Assembly: GCF_009846885.1 (NCBI RefSeq)
Contig: NZ_WUWM01000003.1
Span: 186,001 to 250,000, forward strand
Source of the DNA: Paenibacillus puerhi
GTDB lineage: Bacteria > Bacillota > Bacilli > Paenibacillales > NBRC-103111
Reading direction: 5' to 3'
DNA: 64,000 bases
Shown: positions 50,736-58,628 of the stretch, piece by piece
Position numbering within the stretch: the stretch's first letter is position 1
Layout: each line of letters begins with the position of its first letter
Notes under the pieces: generated by a model
What the model saw: the letters and a program-made list of their open reading frames with translations, nothing else
The model's database searches: none
Told to the model about the DNA's origin: nothing
Made by a program: the position numbers and the translations under genes

Positions 50736-51431
50736 TTAAGCCTGGACCGCCTCTTCTTCCTTGAACTTAAAGCTTCTGGCGATATACAGGAAGGGCGTCG
50801 AAGCCATCGACACGATAAACTTGACGATATAGGTCGTAATCAGAATTTGGACCCACACCTCCATCGTATACTCTCCAAGGAACGCAATGGAGCAGAAAAT
50901 CAGCGTATCAACCATCTGGCTGACCGCCGTGCTGCCGTTATTGCGCAGCCACAGCTGACCCGGCTTGGGGAATACCCGCTTCAGATACGAGTAGATCTTC
51001 ACGTCGAGGAACTGGCTGACGAAGAACGCCGTTAAGCTTCCCAGAGCAAGCCGGGGCAGCAGCCCGAATATCGTGGCCAACGAGTCTTGGGCAAAGTCCG
51101 ACTCCTGCGGTGTGAATACGAGCGTCATCTTCATGGTCACCATCGTAACCAGCATGACGAAGAAGCCGAACCAAACCGCCTTGCGCGCCTCTTTCTCGCC
51201 GTATCGTTCATTGAGCAGATCGCTGGTCAAATAAATCGAAGCGTACATCGTATTGCCGAGCGTCATCACGATCCCGACCATCTCGATCGTCTTGGTCACC
51301 TGAATATTGGCCAGGATCGTCGCAATCCCTACCCAGGCATACAACCCGTTCTTGCCGAACAACCGGTAGCATAACAAAAAGCAGCCAAAATGAACGAGGA
51401 CAAACAGCGCCCCCCACAGCAAATGAAACAT
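50736..51431 (-). CDS. Queuosine precursor transporter (YhhQ family)
   Basis: 231 residues, VUT/YhhQ family with about six to seven hydrophobic helices (GLYAWVGIATILANIQVTKTIEMVG, ITTYIVKFIVSMASTPFLYI). It imports preQ0 or preQ1 for queuosine modification of tRNA. A preQ1 class I riboswitch lies just before it, whose ribosome site it shares (AGGAGG eight bases before the ATG). This makes the assignment strong. Likely a single-gene unit with its own promoter within the end of the dehydrogenase gene. Confidence 0.93.
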   Translation of the reverse strand: MFHLLWGALFVLVHFGCFLLCYRLFGKNGLYAWVGIATILANIQVTKTIEMVGIVMTLGNTMYASIYLTSDLLNERYGEKEARKAVWFGFFVMLVTMVTMKMTLVFTPQESDFAQDSLATIFGLLPRLALGSLTAFFVSQFLDVKIYSYLKRVFPKPGQLWLRNNGSTAVSQMVDTLIFCSIAFLGEYTMEVWVQILITTYIVKFIVSMASTPFLYIARSFKFKEEEAVQA

Positions 51432-51442
51432 GTCTTTCCCAT

Positions 51443-51482
51443 CCTCCTAGTTTTGGTAACGCGGGAGTTTTCCGAACCGCGG
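51443..51482 (-). ncRNA. preQ1 class I riboswitch
   Basis: The minus-strand leader reads CCGCGGTTCGGAAAACT, then CCCGCG, an A-rich stretch CCAAAACTA and GGAGG. This is the preQ1-I layout: stem, TTC, loop, stem, AAAACTA tail pairing back into the loop. The tail abuts the ribosome site, so preQ1 would sequester it and shut off translation. Confidence 0.88.
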
Positions 51483-51533
51483 CCCGGGTTGCCGGGCTAT
51501 GCCAAGCGCCCGCCGGAGAGGCAGACCTGTTTC

Positions 51534-51561
51534 ATTATACCGGGATATGCGGCGATTTCAA
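51534..51561 (-). promoter_or_regulatory. Sigma-A promoter of the queuosine transporter
   Basis: On the minus strand TTGAAA (51561-51556), 16-bp spacer, TATAAT (51539-51534). The -35 overlaps the 3' end of the dehydrogenase gene. The transcript would carry the preQ1 riboswitch in its leader. Confidence 0.7.
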
Positions 51562-52634
51562 GAGAAATTGCTGCCATTCGGGTACACCATAACCTTCAGG
51601 CTCCCGCTCTTGTTCGTCATCGCCCGCTCTAGGGCTTCTTGGGTCTGTTCAAGCGTATACCGGTCCGTGAACAACGGCTTCACGTCCGCAGTACCGGACG
51701 CAAGAAACTCGATGCCGTCGGGATACGTATTCGCATACCGGAAGATGCCGTACACCTCGATCTCCCGGTCGATCAGCACATGAATGTCGAGCGGCGCATC
51801 GGATTGAGCGGGCAAGCCGACTATTCCCAGCTTGCCGCCCCGGCGCAAGGACTTTAATGCCGACTGAAGCGCCACGGGGCTTCCTGCGGTTTCCCAGGCC
51901 GTATCCACACCTTGGCCGCCGGTCAGCTCAAGTATAGCCTCCACCGTGTCTCGCTCCCGGACATTAATGGCGTGTGTCGCCCCCAGCTTCAGCGCAGCCT
52001 CCAGTCGAACCGGCTCCAGATCGCTGACATAGATCCGGGTGGCCCCGAATGCCTTGGCCGCCACAACCGCCATCAGCCCGACCGGCCCCATCCCCATGAT
52101 CGCGACGCTCGAACCCGGCTGCAGCCCGGTGCGCTTGGCCGCATGGATGCCAACGGAGAAGGGCTCGACAAGCGAGGCTTCCTCGTAGGATAGATGATCG
52201 GGAATCGGAAACAGGAAGTCTTCTCTCAGCTTGATATATTGAGCGAAAGCCCCATCTACAGGAGGCGTGGCGAAAAACACGACATCGGGGCATAAATTAT
52301 AGCGTCCTTCCTTGCAGTAGCGGCAGCGCCCGCAGGTAACGCCGGGCTCCATAGCTACCCGGTCCCCCGGCTGGAACCTCACCGCTTTCGCACCGGCCGC
52401 GACGACCATCCCTGCGCACTCATGTCCGAGTATGATCGGCTTATCCACGATGTAGGAGCCTATCCGCCCATGCTCATAATAGTGCACGTCCGAACCGCAC
52501 ACGCCGACCGCCATGACCTTGACCAGCACCTCGTCCTCTTCCAGGCTCGGAACCTCCCGCTCCTCGATGACGATTTCCTTGATCTGAGTCATCACGGCTG
52601 CCTTCATCGTACGGGGAATCGTTATATCCTTCAC
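51558..52634 (-). CDS. Sorbitol/xylitol dehydrogenase-like zinc dehydrogenase
   Basis: 358 residues of the MDR family. Catalytic Zn ligands in VGVCGSDVHYYEHGRIG and LGHECAG, structural zinc cysteines in CGRCRYCKEGRYNLC, NAD motif IMGMGPVGLMAVVAAKAFG. The HYYEHGRIG stretch is typical of sorbitol/xylitol/threitol dehydrogenases. GTG start at 52634 after GGAAGG. It seems to stand alone. Substrate specificity not readable. Confidence 0.85.
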   Translation of the reverse strand: MKDITIPRTMKAAVMTQIKEIVIEEREVPSLEEDEVLVKVMAVGVCGSDVHYYEHGRIGSYIVDKPIILGHECAGMVVAAGAKAVRFQPGDRVAMEPGVTCGRCRYCKEGRYNLCPDVVFFATPPVDGAFAQYIKLREDFLFPIPDHLSYEEASLVEPFSVGIHAAKRTGLQPGSSVAIMGMGPVGLMAVVAAKAFGATRIYVSDLEPVRLEAALKLGATHAINVRERDTVEAILELTGGQGVDTAWETAGSPVALQSALKSLRRGGKLGIVGLPAQSDAPLDIHVLIDREIEVYGIFRYANTYPDGIEFLASGTADVKPLFTDRYTLEQTQEALERAMTNKSGSLKVMVYPNGSNFS

Positions 52635-52934
52635 TGTGAATCATCCTTCCTGCGTCTAGTGGCTTTCCTGAGGACGGCCATGACGCTCTGCCATGGCTGT
52701 TCTTCTCCCATTCTAGCATGTTCGGTCACTTATCTCTTCGAGAAAATGTTTCAAAATAATACGGTATGGTTAAAAAACAACAGGCGTGATTCTTCTACGC
52801 TACTCCCCTTATCATATAAACCCTTAGACCCGCAGCCATCCATGGCCTGCGGGTCCTTTTTTTGTACGGGCAGTCAGCCGGCACGCAACTTTCAAGCGAG
52901 GCGAGGGCCGATGGGAATGAGCTGCTCTAGAGCG
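52635..52934. other. Intergenic region with an orphan plus-strand terminator
   Basis: About 300 bases between two minus-strand genes. The only clear element is the terminator at 52827-52863. No plus-strand gene leads into it. Confidence 0.5.
52827..52863 (+). terminator. Orphan rho-independent terminator
   Basis: Perfect 9-bp stem GACCCGCAG/CTGCGGGTC followed by seven T on the plus strand. The flanking genes are both minus, so it may end an unannotated small RNA of about 100 bases. Confidence 0.75.
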
Positions 52935-53870
52935 CTAGGACTGGCTTGCATTCGGACCTTGTCGGAATCGAATTTCATGCATAGGGTCAATGATCCACGC
53001 TTCACCCAGCCATGTATCTACCTTAATCCAGATCTCCAGCCGTTTGCTCGCCTTCACGGTTTGCGGACCAAGAACTCCCTTCCAACTGCCTCCCGGCCGA
53101 TCATGAATTTCCCGATTAAACGGAAGCTCGACCTCTTGGTTATAATCTACCGCTATTCGCTCTGGCTGCAATTGAACCCATACGTCGCCGAGCTCACTAT
53201 GCACATGATACCAATCCCCTTCTGCCGTTTTCTCAAACGGGTTTAAATAGCGTTCATGGACATCGCCTAGCATTTTGGACCGGTTATTCGGATACATATA
53301 GGCAGGCAACCAATAACCGTCAACTTCAAGGGGACTGGTATAGGGAACGGCCTCCAAAGGAGCAGAAATCTTAGGATGCAGCCACGTTTCCTTCCCAAAC
53401 GGTGTTTCAACCCGGAGCCATCCGCCCGCGGCAGAAGCCGTCGTTTTCATTGTCTGAGGCTCCAATTTGCCAAGAACATGCGTGTAGGGATAATCATACA
53501 CCGGCGTCTCGGTTTGCAACACCACTTCCTTCGACTCTTCGTTCAGGTTGAATATGAACGGCCATTCTGGACGTATCCACATCTCTCCGAGCCAGGAAGT
53601 TTTGATTTTGTAATAACTCCCTTCATTGAAAACCGCCTGTACCGTCTGCGGCGCAAGGGAGTAGGGGGTGATACCGGACTCTTCTGGTGACGAATAAAGG
53701 ACCGTTTCCTCGTTAAAAGTGATGGTGAAATCGACTTCGTTGTCAGGATTGCCGTCCGCGTGCAGTTGTCCATACTCACTCAAGGTCACGGCCGCGTAAG
53801 CGGGTTGAGCGTACAAGCCACCGATAAGCGTCACACTCGTTATCAAAAGTGAATAGAGCAAACCTTTCAT
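52935..53870 (-). CDS. Secreted protein with four SH3-like repeats
   Basis: 311 residues; no named family. Signal peptide MKGLLYSLLITSVTLIGGLYA with a likely cleavage after QPAYA. The mature part shows four repeats ending in similar strands: WLGEMWIRPE, FGKETWLHPK, LGDVWVQLQ and WLGEAWIIDP, each about 60-75 residues, with preceding PQTVQ/PQTMK turns. These look like bacterial SH3 domains, which bind wall peptides. The wall role is inference. Its start is near that of a divergent membrane protein gene. Confidence 0.78.
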   Translation of the reverse strand: MKGLLYSLLITSVTLIGGLYAQPAYAAVTLSEYGQLHADGNPDNEVDFTITFNEETVLYSSPEESGITPYSLAPQTVQAVFNEGSYYKIKTSWLGEMWIRPEWPFIFNLNEESKEVVLQTETPVYDYPYTHVLGKLEPQTMKTTASAAGGWLRVETPFGKETWLHPKISAPLEAVPYTSPLEVDGYWLPAYMYPNNRSKMLGDVHERYLNPFEKTAEGDWYHVHSELGDVWVQLQPERIAVDYNQEVELPFNREIHDRPGGSWKGVLGPQTVKASKRLEIWIKVDTWLGEAWIIDPMHEIRFRQGPNASQS

Positions 53871-54022
53871 CTAAACAACTCCTTTTTCCGAACATTTGTA
53901 ATTTCATGCTCTTCCACATACGCAGCATGGTTTTCCCCATAATTGGAATAATAAGTTCAGGGCCGATTCGAGGCATGCCCTTCATCAACCTCTATCAAAT
54001 TCTTTGCAGGGAGAGCAGGCTT

Positions 54023-54520
54023 ATGCATGTATGCTTAGCCGTTTTCAGCGCCTTCGCCGCCTGGAAATGGGCAGATTGGCGGCATTGGAAGCACTATCAG
54101 TCTACGATGCTGTACATTACCGTTGGAGGCATGCTGTACGAGTACTTGACGGATGACCGCAATCTTTGGGTGTTTCATCCCGATTTCCTCTACAACCAGC
54201 GTATGACCGTGCTCGTCTATGCGGTGTTGACCATGCCTCTAAATGTGCTGATCTTCCTTTCAACGCTTCCGCGGCAGGGCAAGCTCCGAATCGTCCTGCA
54301 CATTATGCTCTGGGTTGCCATATACGCGGCAGCGGAGGGACTCCTCCAAATGTTCGGCCGCATTCAATATGCGCACGGGTGGACCTTCTGGCATTCCGTA
54401 TGGTTCGATCTGATCATGTTCCCGATGCTGCTTCTTCATCATAAAAGGCCGGGCACCGCTTATATCTTATCTTTATTCATCATTGGTTTCCTCATGCTTT
54501 GGTTCAAGGTTCAGCTATAA
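54023..54520 (+). CDS. CBO0543-family membrane protein
   Basis: 165 residues with about five hydrophobic helices and the family features FAAWKWADWRHWKHYQSTMLY, the DDRNLWVFHPDFLYNQRMTV block and HGWTFWHSVWFDLIMFP. This small family is typical of spore-forming Firmicutes; no function is known. The ATG at 54023 is preferred over the earlier frame start (53849) because it has GGAG upstream and the earlier region reads as non-conserved. Divergent from the secreted repeat protein. Confidence 0.78.
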   Translation: MHVCLAVFSAFAAWKWADWRHWKHYQSTMLYITVGGMLYEYLTDDRNLWVFHPDFLYNQRMTVLVYAVLTMPLNVLIFLSTLPRQGKLRIVLHIMLWVAIYAAAEGLLQMFGRIQYAHGWTFWHSVWFDLIMFPMLLLHHKRPGTAYILSLFIIGFLMLWFKVQL

Positions 54521-54548
54521 GGCATCCAGGCGGTACTAACTAACCTGC

Positions 54549-55667
54549 CTAAAGCATATCGAGCATCGGCCGGATATGCTTACTAAGAGGCTCGATGCCC
54601 GCCCCCCGGATGCTCTCAGCCACCAGCCTGGCGATAGCCGCCGCACCCTGCTCCGAGAAGTGCGTGTTGTCCTGCGTACCTTCCGGCAACCCTTCATATT
54701 GTCCCGGCTCCGTCCACATGAAAAGCCGTTTGCTGCCTTCCACTCCCGCCTGCTCATATAAGACTTGGCTCCTAGCCGCCAGATCGATATAGGGAACCTG
54801 CTTGACGCGGGCCAGCTGCTCCATCGCCGCAATATATTCGCCATGCGTATTCTTTATGCGGCCCTCTTCGTCAAAGAAACGCCGATGCATCGGAGCCGAC
54901 AGCACCGGATAAGCGCCCCGTTCCCGGGCGCCGTCGATATACACGCTCAGATACTCCTGGTATGTAGTGAACGGAAGGGTCCCTCCTTCATTATCTTTCT
55001 CATCATTGTGAGCGAACTGCACCAGCAGACAATCGCCGGGACGGATTTTCTTCCAGATCCGGTTCAGACGGTCCTCCGTAATAAAGCTCTTCGTGCTGCG
55101 GCCTGAGCGGGCATGATTCGCCACTGCGATGCCCGCATCCAGATACAGCCCCAGCATCTGTCCCCATCCGGTATACGGATACCCGCCTGAAGGCTGATCG
55201 GTCACGGTCGAGTCGCCGGCCAAATACAGCGTCGGCAGCTCCGCGCGCCGTTCAATCTCCAGGAAACGCAATCCAGCCGCTTGGTCTGAGAAAGCGAGCC
55301 TTAGCTGACCGTCATCCACATGAACGGCGAACTCGGCCTGCGCCGTCTGCCCGGGCTCCGTCCCGACCTCGCGCAGCATCAGCTTGCCCAGACCCGCCTT
55401 GACTGTCGTTCGAGAGGCGGTATGCTCGCTGCCCAGCTCAAGCTTGACGACATAATTGCCGTTTGGAACATCGATCAGAAGCGTAGGCACACGGGGGATA
55501 AAGTAATCCCCAGGCCAGGAATCCCTCAAATCTTCATACCGGGATGCAGCAGGGGCTTCAGCCCAGCCGTATCCTCTCTGCGGCTCGTAAGCCAGACTTG
55601 CGGATAGAGCGAAGCTTCCCTCTGCAGCCGCCCCCTGTACCAGGGAAAAGCGTTGTTTCACTTTCAT
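54549..55667 (-). CDS. Rhamnogalacturonan acetylesterase-like SGNH hydrolase
   Basis: 372 residues. The N-terminal ~140 residues form a beta-sandwich. The SGNH esterase then shows block I YLAGDSTVTD (nucleophile Ser), a Gly block ARSGRSTKSF, block III FAHNDEKD and the catalytic Asp-His in DNTHFSEQGA. It resembles B. subtilis RhgT, which removes acetyl groups from rhamnogalacturonan. No signal peptide is seen, so it may act on imported fragments. ATG at 55667 follows GGAGGATG. Downstream of the aldo/keto reductase gene on the same strand. Confidence 0.87.
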   Translation of the reverse strand: MKVKQRFSLVQGAAAEGSFALSASLAYEPQRGYGWAEAPAASRYEDLRDSWPGDYFIPRVPTLLIDVPNGNYVVKLELGSEHTASRTTVKAGLGKLMLREVGTEPGQTAQAEFAVHVDDGQLRLAFSDQAAGLRFLEIERRAELPTLYLAGDSTVTDQPSGGYPYTGWGQMLGLYLDAGIAVANHARSGRSTKSFITEDRLNRIWKKIRPGDCLLVQFAHNDEKDNEGGTLPFTTYQEYLSVYIDGARERGAYPVLSAPMHRRFFDEEGRIKNTHGEYIAAMEQLARVKQVPYIDLAARSQVLYEQAGVEGSKRLFMWTEPGQYEGLPEGTQDNTHFSEQGAAAIARLVAESIRGAGIEPLSKHIRPMLDML

Positions 55668-55795
55668 AAGATCATCCTCCAGCTCCATGAATGCCTGTTT
55701 TTGTTGTCTATTGGAAGTTTATCCCACCCCACGTATTTCCGCAACCCGATCCACGATATCACACCTGCGATCAGGCTTAGTGGTGCCGCGTTCGC

Positions 55796-56776
55796 TTACT
55801 CGGGCATGTCCTGCTTTCCTTCCAAATACGCTATCTGCGTGGGCTTCAACCGGATATCCGCTGCTTGAAGGCTGTCTGACAGCTGCTCGTCCGTGCGGCA
55901 GCCTACGATGGGAAAAGTCTGGATCGGCTGGGCCAGCATATACGCAAGAGCGATCTGACTAACCGGCCGGGACAGCTCCTCGGCGAGCCGCTTTGCCCGC
56001 TCATAGCGTCTAGCATTTTCCTCCAGGCGGTACATAGGCGGTATGCGCTCATCCTCCATCCCCGCAGCCGATTCCCCGAGCTTCGAGAATAAGCCCTGAG
56101 CCTGCGAGGAATAGGCGAACACGGCCATCGGATAATTCTCATGATAGCGGTACATCGATTCATCCATATGCATAAGCGTCGTATCCTCGATCCGGCTTGC
56201 GTCTACCTTCGCCAGGCTCCAGGAAACCTGACTGCAGACGAACCCTCGAAGGCCATGCTTGCGGGCGTAGTCCCGGGCCTCCGCGATCCGGTACGTTCTC
56301 CAGTTGGAGCAGCCGAAGTAACGGAACTTCCCCGCTTGCGCCAGTTCATTCATCGTATGCAAAATTTCTCCGACCGGACGGTACGGATCGTCGCGATGCA
56401 GCCAGTACAGATCGAGCTCGTCCACTTGCAGACGCTTCAGGCTGCCTTCTAGATCCTCCGCGATCAGCTCCGACGTCAATCTTCGGATTTGGGGCGATGC
56501 CGGATCGGGATGCGCCCCCTTCGTCGTTACGATGAGCTGCGATCGGTTACCCCTGGCCTTCATCCACCGGCCTACCGTCTTTTCACTGAGACTCCGCTCG
56601 CCGGGCAGCCAGTTGGCATACACCTGGGCCGTGTCCACCATATTCCCTCCGGCCTCGACGAACGCGTCCATCAGCCGAAACGACTGCTCCTCGCTTAGCT
56701 TTGAGCCGAAGTTGACGCTTCCCAGCACGATAGACGAACAATCCAGCGAAGTGCCTGTTATCCTCTTTTTCTCCAT
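55796..56776 (-). CDS. Aldo/keto reductase
   Basis: 326 residues of the AKR fold. Catalytic tetrad: Asp and Tyr in DTAQVYANWLPG, Lys in IVTTKGAHPD, His in YWLHRDDPYRP. NADPH-binding residues near PIVGCRTDEQL. AAGGAG before the ATG at 56776; an earlier ATG has no ribosome site. It lies within a pectin cluster, so a sugar or uronate-related aldehyde is plausible, but such enzymes have wide specificity. Confidence 0.85.
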   Translation of the reverse strand: MEKKRITGTSLDCSSIVLGSVNFGSKLSEEQSFRLMDAFVEAGGNMVDTAQVYANWLPGERSLSEKTVGRWMKARGNRSQLIVTTKGAHPDPASPQIRRLTSELIAEDLEGSLKRLQVDELDLYWLHRDDPYRPVGEILHTMNELAQAGKFRYFGCSNWRTYRIAEARDYARKHGLRGFVCSQVSWSLAKVDASRIEDTTLMHMDESMYRYHENYPMAVFAYSSQAQGLFSKLGESAAGMEDERIPPMYRLEENARRYERAKRLAEELSRPVSQIALAYMLAQPIQTFPIVGCRTDEQLSDSLQAADIRLKPTQIAYLEGKQDMPE

Positions 56777-56872
56777 AGCCGGTTCTCCTTTTTTGTTAAA
56801 ATTCGTCTCCTTCAAGTATTAACCCCTCTGATCAAATGTAATCGGGCGGGGACCATCAGCCGGATAGACAAA

Positions 56873-56907
56873 CAGCCCTCTCCCCCGGCTCTCGGGAAAG
56901 AAGGCTG
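56873..56907 (-). terminator. Hairpin after the GH43 gene
   Basis: Arms CAGCC(C)/GGCTG enclosing a GC-rich inner stem, followed on the minus strand by a T-rich tract, about 80 bases after the GH43 stop. Confidence 0.55.
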
Positions 56908-56989
56908 CCCTTCCAGTTACTTGTTTGGATCCAAATTCTTTGTCGCGTCGGTGCGTCGGAGCGCCGGGTTCCGCTTACCTTGGAGGCGA

Positions 56990-58570
56990 TCAGACCGGCT
57001 CGACCCGGAACCAGTCCACATCGGCCCAGCCTTCTGCAGCGTCTCCGCTTGGACGGATACAGAACAGGCCGAGCTTGGCCCCTACCCAGCCCCCCGGCAA
57101 CGCGGAGAAGCTTTGTCCGATCGGCGTGTAGCCTTCTCCGCCGAGGCTGTAAGAGAAGGTGCATTCGGCTTCAGGCACTACCGTAACCCTCAGATACACA
57201 GCCGTCGTGCCTTCCGGCAAGCTGATTGCCTCGGCAATACGCTCCGTGGCGGCTTCTTTGCTGCCCTTGCCTTCTGCCCAGACAAGCCGCGGCCCGCTCC
57301 CGGTGCTTTCCAAAGCCACATACCGGTACTCGTATCCGAACACCGTCAGACCTGCGCTTATGCCAGGCGTAGCCGACTGCAAGGCAAGCTTGACCGTAGC
57401 GGTCAACGCCGGCGCAGGCAGCTTCTGACACAGCACATTGGGCGCATAGTGCAGGGCGTCGGCTCCTGCAGGAAGCGGCTGGGCATACAGTCGGAGCTGT
57501 CCCGGCGAGTCGGTCAGGGAGTACCACTCCTGCCGCCAGTTGGCCTGCCACTGCCACTGCAAACCTAGCTGAGCGTCCTCGAACTCGTCGCTCGTCTCGA
57601 TGATAGCAATCGGCCATTCCTTGCCTACATTGGGCTTTTTATGCTCCAGTACGGGCTCTCCGATCCCATCCCCGTTCGTATCGATCCCCATCACCGGCCA
57701 GTCGTTCTCCCAGCCCATCGGCTGCAGATGTACGATCCGGCCATACGCTTCGCGGTCCTGGAAATGAATAAACCACGACTCGCCCGACTCCAGCTCGACA
57801 TAGCCGCCCTGGTGCGGCCCGTTCACATCGCTATCGCCCTGATGCAGCACAATTTTATCCTCATAGGGCCCATACAGGCTGGTCGAGCGCAGAATGGTCT
57901 GCCAGCCGATCGGCACCCCGCCTGCAGGCGCAAAGATATAGTAATAGCCATTGCGCTTGTACAGCTTGGGACCTTCCATCGTAGGGTGATGTTCTTCCCC
58001 GTCGTACACGATAACGCCCTCGTCGAGCAGCGCGGTACCGTCGGGCTTCATCCTGCACATCTTAAGCTTATGCTTGATCCCGGCACGGCTTCGGGCGAAG
58101 GCATGGACCAGATAGGCATTGCCGTCCTCATCCCAGAACGGGCACGGATCGATCCAGCCTTTCACTTCCTTGACCAAGTGCAGCGGCGTCCAAGGGCCCG
58201 CCGGATCTTCCGCAGTGGTCATATAAATCCCTTCGTCCGGCGTGCTGAAAAATATCCACAGCTTGCCGTCGTGATAGCGGATACTCGGCGCCCATACGCC
58301 GTCGCCATGGCGAACATGCTCATAACCGCCGGGAAGCCGATCGACAGCGTAGGTCAGCAAGCTCCAATTCACCAAATCTTTTGAATGCAGAATCGGCAAG
58401 CCCGGCGAGCTGTTGAAGCTGGATGCCGTCATGTAGAAATCGTCCCCGACCCGAACGACATCAGGATCCGAGTAATCCGCGTACAAGATCGGATTCTTGT
58501 ATTTCCCGTTGCCCAGATCGGCCTGCCAGACCGGCTTCTCCTGACCTGACCTTTGTTTGGATGTTTGCAT
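56990..58570 (-). CDS. Glycoside hydrolase family 43
   Basis: 526 residues. Five-bladed propeller GH43 with catalytic Asp in NPILYADYSDPDVVRVGDDF, the pKa-tuning Asp in WIDPCPFWDEDG and the acid Glu in MEGPKLYKRNGYYY. A C-terminal beta-sandwich (about 320-520) follows. GH43 enzymes remove arabinose, xylose or galactose from side chains of pectin and hemicellulose. ATG at 58570 after AGGGGGA. Cytoplasmic (no signal). Next to the GH28 gene. Confidence 0.9.
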   Translation of the reverse strand: MQTSKQRSGQEKPVWQADLGNGKYKNPILYADYSDPDVVRVGDDFYMTASSFNSSPGLPILHSKDLVNWSLLTYAVDRLPGGYEHVRHGDGVWAPSIRYHDGKLWIFFSTPDEGIYMTTAEDPAGPWTPLHLVKEVKGWIDPCPFWDEDGNAYLVHAFARSRAGIKHKLKMCRMKPDGTALLDEGVIVYDGEEHHPTMEGPKLYKRNGYYYIFAPAGGVPIGWQTILRSTSLYGPYEDKIVLHQGDSDVNGPHQGGYVELESGESWFIHFQDREAYGRIVHLQPMGWENDWPVMGIDTNGDGIGEPVLEHKKPNVGKEWPIAIIETSDEFEDAQLGLQWQWQANWRQEWYSLTDSPGQLRLYAQPLPAGADALHYAPNVLCQKLPAPALTATVKLALQSATPGISAGLTVFGYEYRYVALESTGSGPRLVWAEGKGSKEAATERIAEAISLPEGTTAVYLRVTVVPEAECTFSYSLGGEGYTPIGQSFSALPGGWVGAKLGLFCIRPSGDAAEGWADVDWFRVEPV

Positions 58571-58628
58571 GCTTATTTCCCCCTTAGTTGATATTCCTCT
58601 CACAAAGTCAAGCAGCCTGACCTCGCCT

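Noticed and set aside
52827-52863. Terminator of the secreted repeat gene
   Set aside because: The T run is on the plus strand while that gene is on the minus strand, so the orientation is wrong.
52422-53246. Plus-strand ORF of 274 codons
   Set aside because: It is antisense to the dehydrogenase start and the secreted repeat protein, has a terminator in its middle and shows no protein-like features.
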